Assembly: GCA_900766265.1 (NCBI GenBank)
Contig: CAAFUS010000015.1
Span: 1-64,000, forward strand
Length of the DNA: 64,000 nucleotides
Source of the DNA: Pseudomonadaceae bacterium
GTDB taxonomy: Bacteria; Pseudomonadota; Gammaproteobacteria; Pseudomonadales; Pseudomonadaceae
Direction of reading: 5' to 3'
Shown: positions 1 through 6,111 of the stretch, one piece after another
Numbering within the stretch: position 1 is the first letter of the stretch
Layout of the letters: every line of letters begins with the position of its first letter
Program-made: the position numbers and the translations under genes
The notes under the pieces: generated by a model
The model's input: the letters and a program-made list of their open reading frames with translations, nothing else
What the model was told of the DNA's origin: nothing
The model's database searches: none

Positions 1-135
1 AGGCTCGAGCTGCTCCTGTACATATCGCGCAAACGCCCCGGAATCGAGCCGCCTGCGCCGATCCACCCGGCCGACCTGGACACTCTCGGCAACTTGGTAA
101 ACGGACTTGGCCAAATCAATCGCTATGCGTTTCAT
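1..135 (-). CDS. IS110-family transposase, N-terminal fragment
   Basis: Forty-five codons are visible from the start at 135 to the window edge. The protein begins MKRIAIDLAKSVYQV, the start of the DEDD/RuvC-like catalytic domain of IS110-family transposases; the Asp of IAIDLA is the first acidic catalytic residue in that family. The rest of the gene lies outside the window, so intactness cannot be judged. The neighbouring attC sequence favours the IS1111-attC subgroup. Confidence 0.8.
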   Translation of the reverse strand, partial: MKRIAIDLAKSVYQVAESVQVGRVDRRRRLDSGAFARYVQEQLEP

Positions 136-201
136 CGCACCTCTCCCAGCGAACAGTCACCACGGTGTTATAGAAGAATCGTGGTGCGGGGAGAGTCCAT
201 T
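1..201 (-). mobile_element. IS110/IS1111-type insertion sequence, transposase-start end (truncated by window edge)
   Basis: The element runs off the left window edge. Its transposase reads leftward from 135, and about 65 noncoding bases separate the start codon from the outer end near 201. A 13-base sequence at 188-200 is repeated perfectly in inverted orientation at 605-617, as expected for the subterminal inverted repeats of the IS1111 group. The outer end abuts an attC-like sequence (202-270). IS1111-attC elements known from P. stutzeri-type integrons target attC sites, so the placement fits the family. The exact boundary is uncertain by a few bases. Confidence 0.72.
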
Positions 202-270
202 ACAGCCTTCAAATCGCTCGCTCCGCTCACTGGGACGGGCTAAAGCCCGCCCTTTAACCAAACGTTAGGC
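202..270 (+). other. attC recombination site, right part (interrupted by IS)
   Basis: The segment ends in GTTAGGC at 264-270, matching the attC core GTTRRRY. Upstream lies an imperfect hairpin, including the inverted pair GGGC-TAAA-GCCC at 237-248, and a CGCTCGCTCCGCTCAC tract typical of P. stutzeri-like attC sites. The matching left arm is missing because the IS end abuts near 201. Insertion position and orientation agree with IS1111-attC behaviour. Confidence 0.7.
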
Positions 271-304
271 AGCACTTCATAAACCGAGCACGCAAAGGAA
301 AAGC

Positions 305-583
305 ATGAGTACCTCAGCCAAATGGGTTTCTATTACAACAGTGGTATTAGCACTACTATGTCTCTTGGGCTATCTGACGGTAGAGCGATACGGCCTAAAC
401 ACCAAAGCTCTCGTAGTTATTTTTTGGCTAGCACTTATCAGTTCACTAATTACTTTGCTTTTTATTCGTCCCAAGCAGGTTCGCCCATTGCTTTCGTCAA
501 TTGCAGCATGGGCTTTAATTTGGCCTGCATCAGAAACAATGCTTGCATGGTCGGCCTGGTGGCTTAACGGCTTTGGCCCGTAA
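305..583 (+). CDS. Integron gene cassette ORF: small hydrophobic protein of unknown function
   Basis: A 92-residue protein whose start lies 35 bases after the attC core and whose stop lies 6 bases before the next inverse core GCCTAAC (590-596). This tight spacing is the usual layout of a gene cassette. AAGGAAAAG (294-302) provides a ribosome binding site. The protein has about three hydrophobic segments (roughly residues 8-26, 35-53 and 62-85) and no recognisable domain. Its codons are visibly more AT-rich than the chromosomal genes that follow, consistent with acquisition as a cassette. Function is unknown; an inner-membrane location is inferred from hydrophobicity. Confidence 0.65.
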   Translation: MSTSAKWVSITTVVLALLCLLGYLTVERYGLNTKALVVIFWLALISSLITLLFIRPKQVRPLLSSIAAWALIWPASETMLAWSAWWLNGFGP

Positions 584-589
584 TGTACA

Positions 590-602
590 GCCTAACAAAT
601 GT
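590..602 (+). other. attC site, left part (inverse core) interrupted by a second IS end
   Basis: GCCTAAC at 590-596 matches the attC inverse core RYYYAAC. After about six further bases the sequence changes to an IS end (605 onward) instead of continuing into the attC stem. Together with 202-270, the two half-sites would make one complete attC, so both sites flanking the cassette appear interrupted at the equivalent point. Confidence 0.6.
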
Positions 603-640
603 ATATGGACTCTCCCCACAAGCGATGAGGAATAGCTTTT
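603..640. mobile_element. Remnant end of a second IS1111-attC-type element
   Basis: ATGGACTCTCCCC at 605-617 is the exact inverted copy of 188-200 and points inward as an IS end should. No transposase frame follows on either strand before unrelated sequence begins, so only a terminal fragment remains. The inner boundary cannot be fixed; 640 is arbitrary. Confidence 0.55.
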
Positions 641-802
641 CGATTCTGTCGTCCGCGCGGTTGCGTTCGTATATTCGGCCTGTACTGGGCACTGCCCTGG
701 CCATTCTGTAGTTCGCGCAGCAGGGGCCAAGCGTTCAAGCGATTGAGGGCAAAAAGGGGACAGATTTATTTTTGAACCTACAGGAGACAGGCCCCTCGGA
801 CA
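641..802. other. Noncoding junction sequence after the cassette array
   Basis: No supported gene. The stretch contains GGGGACAGATTTATTT at 756-771, a motif often seen beside REP-associated or IS200-like transposase remnants in Pseudomonas; this link is recalled, not tested. It likely marks old rearrangement at the array boundary. Confidence 0.3.
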
Positions 803-1123
803 TTGCCGGAGCAGATCGAAGCCTACTATTTCCGATGGAATCCATTGACGCGTCCTGGTGCCGTAAAGAATTGGAAGGAAATTTTTGTGATGGGCGAACC
901 GTGCTCGCCTGCATGGTCTTACAAGCCAGTCGCTAAGCTGGAAATCGCACAACGCTCAAGGGATGACGTCTCCGCCATGAACACGCTTCGAGCGCTAGCC
1001 AGTGAGCTAGGTGGGGATGCCCTTGTTGATTTGCGGCGTGATCCGATGATTGATAGCCCTAAGTTTGGTGCCAGGATTCTGGGCTTCCGGTATCTCGCAA
1101 CGGTAGTTCGAAAGAGCCCATGA
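803..1123 (+). CDS. Hypothetical protein, possibly N-terminally truncated
   Basis: A 106-codon frame starting at a TTG. An internal ATG at 890 preceded by GGAAGGAA is an alternative start giving 77 residues. The core reads KLEIAQRSRDDVSAMN followed by LASELGGDALVDL, resembling small proteins in which a 'long-chain of residues then GADAL' segment forms an alpha/beta domain, but I cannot name the family. The frame begins directly after the IS and repeat junction, so it may be the tail of a gene disrupted by that insertion. Function unknown. Confidence 0.4.
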   Translation: MPEQIEAYYFRWNPLTRPGAVKNWKEIFVMGEPCSPAWSYKPVAKLEIAQRSRDDVSAMNTLRALASELGGDALVDLRRDPMIDSPKFGARILGFRYLATVVRKSP

Positions 1124-1249
1124 GCGGACCCTGGCTAACACTGTTTTCCCTCAGGAAAAGCTCGAATACGCCGCCGCATGGCTTAGCTGCAACAGTTCAA
1201 GCGGTGAAACGATAATGCTTTTTTGCCAGCCGATAGTCGATCCACACCC

Positions 1250-1687
1250 ATGACCATCCGAACCGCAGTCACCTCAGACTTCCTCACCCTCGTTGATATA
1301 TGGGAAGCCTCCGTCCGGGCGACGCATGATTTTCTGGCGGAAGACGATCTGCAGGCGCTGCGTCCCCGCATGCTTCACGAATGGCTCCCGGCGGTTGACG
1401 TGGCTGTTTTCGTCGATGCCAGGGGTTAGACCCTTGGGTTCATGGGCACGTCGGGCGAAAGTCTGGAGATGCTATTCGTTGCGCCTGCCGCGCGGGGGAT
1501 GGGGATTGGCAGGGCGTTGGTGGAGCATGCGATGCGTGAGCTGGCCGTTCGCGTGGTCGATGTGAATGAGCAGAACGGCCAGGCGGTGGGCTTCTATCGG
1601 CGCATGGGGTTCGAGGTGGTAGGGCGGTCCGAGCTGGAGGGCCAAGGCAAGCCTTACCCGTTGCTGCATATGCGTTTGGGCGGCTGA
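1250..1687 (+). pseudogene. GNAT-family N-acetyltransferase interrupted by an in-frame stop
   Basis: The first segment (MTIRTAVTSDFLTLVDIWEAS) and the second (from TLGFMGTSGESLEMLFVAP) are in the same frame and are separated only by a TAG at 1427-1429. Read through, they make a normal-length GNAT enzyme of about 145 residues. Motif A, with its acetyl-CoA pyrophosphate loop (RGMGIGRALV), lies at 1492-1521, followed by a NEQNGQAVGFYRRMGF motif B segment. GNAT enzymes of this type acetylate small molecules or protein amines; the substrate cannot be predicted. The single nonsense codon implies recent inactivation, a sequencing error, or a restart at the ATG at 1442, which would lack the N-terminal fold. 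Confidence 0.75.
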
Positions 1688-1804
1688 AGAGGCGCCGCCA
1701 GGCGCAAGAATCTGCCGCTTCTGCAATGCCCTTATTCCGAATCAATCTTGCCTGACCGGCCGCTTTCGGCGGCGAGTGCTCCTTTAGCAGCTAACGTTCA
1801 GGTG

Positions 1805-1858
1805 CGGGTTTGCAACGAACCCGTCCGCTGTTTCCAGATTGCTGCGTAAGCCCTTACG
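1805..1858 (+). promoter_or_regulatory. Two small hairpins in the leader of the curlin-repeat gene
   Basis: CGGGTT at 1805-1810 pairs with AACCCG at 1818-1823. CGTAAG at 1845-1850 pairs with CTTACG at 1853-1858, immediately before the GGAGTG ribosome binding site of the gene at 1871. Whether they act in transcript folding is inference. Confidence 0.3.
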
Positions 1859-1870
1859 GAGTGACTTGTC

Positions 1871-3004
1871 ATGAATATCGCAAAAATAACGTCCGCCGCT
1901 GCCCTCGCGGTGCAGGTTCTGGTTGCTCATGCGCAAAGCAATAGCGTCGAGCTGATTCAGGAAGGCGATGCCAACAACGCAGAGGTCATCCAGCAAGGTG
2001 TGGGAAATGTCGTTCGTCATGTGCAGGCAGGGAATAGCAATACGTCGCTGATTCGACAGGAAAGCACCGATAGTGAGCTGGTCGATATACAGCAAGGCAA
2101 TGGTAATAGTTCATGGGTGCTGCAGCTCGGAGGCAGCGGAAGTTCGATCAGCAGTGATCAGCTCGGCAATAACAATCACCACTACAACTCGCAGTTCGAT
2201 AGTGTTAATTCCACGATCTCAACCTATCAGGAAGGTAATAGCAACACGGGGGGTGGGCACCAAACGGAGGCGACTAACGCGTCGGCGACGTTCGAGACCA
2301 TCGGGGACAACAATCACGCCAGCATGTCCCAGGAGCGGGGAGATTCCAGCGTGACCACGATCTATCAGCGGGGTGACGGAAACTGGGGCAGCACCTTTCA
2401 GTCCGGCACGCAGCTGGTGAGCAGCGTTCAGCAGGAAGGAGACAACAACGAGGCGCATGCGGATCAGAGTTATTTCCACAATAACTATTCGACCATCACC
2501 ATCCGTCAGGAAGGTAACGGCAATTACGCCTTGAGCCAGCAGGCGCTGGAAAACAACAGCGCCGCGATTGTCCAGCTAGGCGACGCGAACCTGATCCGCG
2601 CCCGCCAATATGGCTTCGACAACAGCATCGATATCTACCAGTCGGGTTCCGGCAACGTGGTTAACGGCAGCCCAAGCGGTACCGACCAGTCGATGACCCA
2701 GGAGGGGAACGACAATTTGATCTCTGTCGTGCAGGTCGGCAATGACAACGAATTGTTCCACGAGCAGACCGGCGACGGCCTCGATTTCGTCCTGAGCCAG
2801 ACCGGCGATTCCCATCATGTAACGGCTATGAGTGAAGGTAACGATAACGGGATCGATATCGTCCAGTCCGGCGCCGATCAAATGGCCATGGTCACGCAGT
2901 CCGGGAGCATGAATCGGCTCAATCTGGTCCAGGGTGGGTTCGCTAACAGCCTGAGCGCGACCCAAGGAGGCAGTGGCAACGTGGCGACGGTTCTCCAGCA
3001 GTAG
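1871..3004 (+). CDS. Secreted curlin-repeat protein (putative functional amyloid)
   Basis: A 377-residue protein with an N-terminal signal-like segment (residues 1-21, ending VAHA before Q). The remainder is made of degenerate repeats of the type QxGxxNxxxxxQ with frequent N-[ST]-x-N, DNN and GNGN turns, for example IQEGDANNAEVIQQG and VQAGNSN near the start and GSGNVATVLQQ at the end. Curlin repeats of CsgA/CsgB have this Gln/Asn pattern and form beta-solenoid amyloid. The protein is more than twice the length of CsgA, with roughly fifteen units. No csgB, csgE, csgF or csgG homologue lies nearby, so a secretion route is not visible here. Start chosen for its GGAGTG box and signal peptide. 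Amyloid formation is inferred from repeat type only. Confidence 0.72.
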   Translation: MNIAKITSAAALAVQVLVAHAQSNSVELIQEGDANNAEVIQQGVGNVVRHVQAGNSNTSLIRQESTDSELVDIQQGNGNSSWVLQLGGSGSSISSDQLGNNNHHYNSQFDSVNSTISTYQEGNSNTGGGHQTEATNASATFETIGDNNHASMSQERGDSSVTTIYQRGDGNWGSTFQSGTQLVSSVQQEGDNNEAHADQSYFHNNYSTITIRQEGNGNYALSQQALENNSAAIVQLGDANLIRARQYGFDNSIDIYQSGSGNVVNGSPSGTDQSMTQEGNDNLISVVQVGNDNELFHEQTGDGLDFVLSQTGDSHHVTAMSEGNDNGIDIVQSGADQMAMVTQSGSMNRLNLVQGGFANSLSATQGGSGNVATVLQQ

Positions 3005-3018
3005 TCCCTCTATCCGCG

Positions 3019-3042
3019 GCGGGCCGTAAGCGGTCGGCCCGC
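3019..3042 (+). terminator. Hairpin after the curlin-repeat gene
   Basis: GCGGGCCG (3019-3026) and CGGCCCGC (3035-3042) form a perfect 8-bp stem with an 8-base loop, 15 bases after the stop codon. There is no T-tract, so intrinsic termination would be weak. It also lies beyond the stop of the convergent GH15 gene and could serve both. Confidence 0.4.
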
Positions 3043-3083
3043 TTCAGCGGAGACACGTCGACGCGCTGCAACCGGCGCAGAGG

Positions 3084-4904
3084 TCACGGTTGCCAGTGCG
3101 TCTCGCTGCCGGAGAGCTTGCGGTCCAGGAAGTAGGCGGCGCTGATCAGCGCCAGGTGAGTCAGCGCCTGGGGCGTATTGCCCAGGTGCCGGCCGCGGGC
3201 ATCCAGCTCTTCGGAGAACAGGCCCAGCGGGCTGGCGTAGCGGATCAGCTTTTCGAACTCCATGTGGGCTTCATCCGTCCGCCCGGCACGGGCCAGGCAT
3301 TCCACGTACCAGAACGAGCAGGCGGTGAACGCGCCTTCTTCGCTGTGCATGCCGTCCGGTGTGGAGTGCATGTCGTAGCGCTTGACCATGCCGTCGCAGA
3401 CCAGCCGTTCCTTGATGGCGTCCAGTGTCGCCAGCCAGGCCGGGTCGGTGGCGCCAACGAAACGGAACAGGGGTATCAGCAGCATCGAGGCATCCAGCGA
3501 ATCCTGCCCCAGCACGGCGTTGAAATGCCCCTTCTCGTGGTTCCAGAAGTGGGTCCAGATGTCTTCCTTGATGTCTTCGCGCGCCTGCAGCCAGCGTGCG
3601 TAGGGCATCGACAGGGAGCGCTTCTGCGCCAGGCGGATGGCGCGGTCGACCGCCACCCAGCACATCAGGCGCGAATGCAGGAAGTGCCGGTCGCCGCTGC
3701 GCACTTCCCAGATGCCCGCATCCTCGGAGCGCCAGTGCTCGCAGACATAGTCGATGAGGCTGATGGCGGTCTTCCAGCCGCGGTGGGAAATGGCCTGGTC
3801 GTACTTGTTGGACAGGTAGACGGCGTCCATCAGCTCGCCGTAGATGTCCAGCTGTACCTGCTTGAACGCGTCGTTGCCGATGCGCACGGGCTTGGCGCCA
3901 CCGTGGCCGCCGAGGTGGTCGAGTTCCTGCTCCGGCAGCTCGCGGCCGCCGTCGAGGCGGTACATGATCTGCAGCTTGTGCGCGATGTCGCTGCTGCGTT
4001 CCAGGCAGTCGCCGACCCAATGCATGAAGTGATGGGCCTCTTCCTTGAACCCCAGGCGCATGAAGGCGTAGACGGTGAAGGAGGCGTCCCGGATCCAGGT
4101 CGCGCGATAGTCCCAGTTGCGGTCACCACCGGGGGCCTCCGGGAGCCCGAAGGTGGCGGCGGCGGCGATCGAGCCGTACTGGCGCGACACCAGCAGCTTC
4201 AGCACCAGGGCCGAGCGCATGACCTGCTCGCGCCAGCGTCCCCGGTAGTGGCTCTGCCGGCACCAGCCGCGCCAGAAGGCGAGGGCGTGCGCCAGGCAGT
4301 GCTCGGGATCTTCCTGCATCACCTGTTCGTCCTCGGCGCAGCCGAAGGTAAACGTCGCGCATTCACGCTCGTCAAGGGTGAAGTGAGCAACCGCCGCCGC
4401 CCCCTCGATGGTCAGCGGCACCGAGCCGGCCAGGCGCATGCTGCGTTGCCCTTGCGCGGCGAAGACGATGCTCTCGCCATCGGTGCGGGCGGTGGTCTCG
4501 GCGCGCGCGTAGTCGAGCCGGGGCGCGCATCTGACGTATATGCGGACGGCCCCCTTCACCGCATAGATGCGCCGTACCAGGCGGGGAAGGGCGTGCTTGT
4601 CCTCCTGCACCGGCATCCAGTCGGTCAGCTCGACCGCGCCTTCCTCGTCCAGCCAGCGGGTCTGCAGTACGTTGCTGTCGGGCAGGTAGAGCTGCTGGCG
4701 CCTGGCGCCTGGCAGCTCCGGGGCGATGCTGAACAGCCCGGCCTCGTCGCCGTCGAGGAGCGCGGTGAACACCGAGGGGCTGTCCAGATCAGGCCAGCAC
4801 AGGAAGTCGATGCAGCCATCGTCGGCCACCAGTGCGCAGGTGCGCATGTCGCCGATCACGCCGTGCGCGTCGATGGCACGGACGCCGCCTTCCTGCTCAG
4901 CCAT
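3084..4904 (-). CDS. Glycoside hydrolase family 15 protein (glucoamylase/trehalase-like)
   Basis: A 606-residue protein with the usual GH15 bacterial architecture: an N-terminal beta-sandwich (IDAHGVIGDMRTCALV, CWPDLDSPSVF) and a C-terminal (alpha/alpha)6 barrel. Recognisable barrel motifs are NWDYRATWIRDASFTVYA, HSRLMCWVAVDRAI, SEEGAFTACSFW and GLFSEELDARGRHLGN; the last two hold the acidic residues expected for catalysis. Family members release glucose from alpha-glucans or cleave trehalose; the exact substrate cannot be told here. No signal peptide, so cytoplasmic. The start overlaps the end of the upstream SDR gene by 8 bases, implying translational coupling. Confidence 0.85.
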   Translation of the reverse strand: MAEQEGGVRAIDAHGVIGDMRTCALVADDGCIDFLCWPDLDSPSVFTALLDGDEAGLFSIAPELPGARRQQLYLPDSNVLQTRWLDEEGAVELTDWMPVQEDKHALPRLVRRIYAVKGAVRIYVRCAPRLDYARAETTARTDGESIVFAAQGQRSMRLAGSVPLTIEGAAAVAHFTLDERECATFTFGCAEDEQVMQEDPEHCLAHALAFWRGWCRQSHYRGRWREQVMRSALVLKLLVSRQYGSIAAAATFGLPEAPGGDRNWDYRATWIRDASFTVYAFMRLGFKEEAHHFMHWVGDCLERSSDIAHKLQIMYRLDGGRELPEQELDHLGGHGGAKPVRIGNDAFKQVQLDIYGELMDAVYLSNKYDQAISHRGWKTAISLIDYVCEHWRSEDAGIWEVRSGDRHFLHSRLMCWVAVDRAIRLAQKRSLSMPYARWLQAREDIKEDIWTHFWNHEKGHFNAVLGQDSLDASMLLIPLFRFVGATDPAWLATLDAIKERLVCDGMVKRYDMHSTPDGMHSEEGAFTACSFWYVECLARAGRTDEAHMEFEKLIRYASPLGLFSEELDARGRHLGNTPQALTHLALISAAYFLDRKLSGSETHWQP

Positions 4905-5700
4905 TGTCCTTGAATCCCGGGTACAGGCTCATGCCGCCGTCCACGAAGAGCGTGGCGCCCACCACATAGTCGGACAGGTCCGAGGCCAGCCAGACCACGG
5001 CATTGCCGATGTCCTCGACTACGCCAACCCGCTGGTAGGGGATCAGTTTGAGCAGTTCGCGCCGGCCTTCCTCGTTGCCCGTCACTTCGTCGTTGATCGC
5101 CGTGGCGATGGCGCCGGGCGCGATGCCGTTGATGCGGATGCGTTTCTCCGCCATCTCCTGCGCCAGGGTTTTCATCAACAGGCTGACGCCACCTTTAGAG
5201 GCCGCGTAGTTCACGTGTCCGGCCCAGGGGATGACCTCGTGCACCGAACTCATGTGGATGATCTTGCCGGCGGCGCGGGAGCGCGCGGGATCGATGCCTT
5301 GCGCGAGGAACTGGCGGATCGCCGCCCGCGCGCAGAGGAACTGGCCGGTGAGGTTGGTCTGGATGACCCTGTTCCAGTCCTCGAGTGACAGCTCCGGCGA
5401 GGGTGCGTCGCGCTGCAGCCCGGAGTTGGCGACGAGGATGTCCAGCCGACCGAAGGCCTCGATCGTATCGGCGAACAGGCGTTCGACAGCCGGCTCGTCG
5501 CCCACGTCGGCGCCGATGGTGATCGCCCGGCCGCCGGCGTCGATGATTTCCTGGGCCAACTGCTGCGCCGGCTCGGCGTTGGAGTGGTAGTTGATGGCGA
5601 CCGCCGCGCCGACCTGAGCCAAGGCCCTGGCCGAGGCGGCGCCGATTCCGGAGCTGCCACCGGTGACCAGAGCCACCTGGCCTTCGAGTGAAATCTTCAT
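4897..5700 (-). CDS. SDR-family oxidoreductase, glucose 1-dehydrogenase-like
   Basis: A 267-residue classical short-chain dehydrogenase. The cofactor loop is TGGSSGIG, the structural motif is NSG near residue 92, and the catalytic Ser and YxxxK lie in HMSSVHEV and YAASKGG. It ends with the DGGMSLYPGF tail common in glucose 1-dehydrogenase-like SDRs. The start at 5700 is preceded by AGGAG. The GH15 gene follows with an 8-base overlap, so a glycosidase plus sugar dehydrogenase pair is plausible, but substrate and cofactor are not proven. Confidence 0.8.
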   Translation of the reverse strand: MKISLEGQVALVTGGSSGIGAASARALAQVGAAVAINYHSNAEPAQQLAQEIIDAGGRAITIGADVGDEPAVERLFADTIEAFGRLDILVANSGLQRDAPSPELSLEDWNRVIQTNLTGQFLCARAAIRQFLAQGIDPARSRAAGKIIHMSSVHEVIPWAGHVNYAASKGGVSLLMKTLAQEMAEKRIRINGIAPGAIATAINDEVTGNEEGRRELLKLIPYQRVGVVEDIGNAVVWLASDLSDYVVGATLFVDGGMSLYPGFKDNG

Positions 5701-6111
5701 CGCAAGACTCCTGCGCATCGGGTTTGAAAGCGAGGATTGCGGGGCCGTGCAGGCGCCCGTGGTGGTGGGTTCGACCCACCAACCGGGCCAGCCGTTTCGA
5801 GCCGGGGGATGGATGGTCGGGCCGCCGTCAGGGTTTACCCTGACCCAGCTGGCAGGGCGGTGGCGCGGGCGCTCCGATCCGCCGAATGGTCGAGGTTCGC
5901 CTTGCAATCGTCTGTTTCGCGAGGTCTGACGGGAACGGCACCTGTAAAAGAGGCCGAGGCGGCCTGCACGATCAATGGGGTGCGGACCGTTCCGCAAAAG
6001 CGGGCGGTGCGTCGGAAATAGTTCGGCAAGCCATCGCTAGCTTGGCAGACTGTCTAGGCCGCGCCCCGGCACGGGTGGCGGCGGTTCAGTCCCTTTCCTA
6101 TCGAGTGCCTC
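5701..6111. other. Intergenic region between SDR and MHYT kinase genes
   Basis: About 410 bases between divergent genes. It holds a compact perfect hairpin, GGTGGGT-TCG-ACCCACC at 5764-5780, in the leader region of the SDR gene. Promoters for both directions must lie here, but I see no clear -35/-10 pair. No supported ORF. Confidence 0.4.

Noticed and set aside
3090..4913. A 607-codon plus-strand frame opposite the GH15 gene
   Set aside because: It mirrors the GH15 gene and encodes no recognisable protein; the GH15 motifs are on the minus strand.
5701..5997. Extension of the SDR gene to a start at 5997
   Set aside because: The 99 upstream residues are not SDR-like; the cofactor motif follows directly after the ATG at 5700, which has AGGAG upstream.
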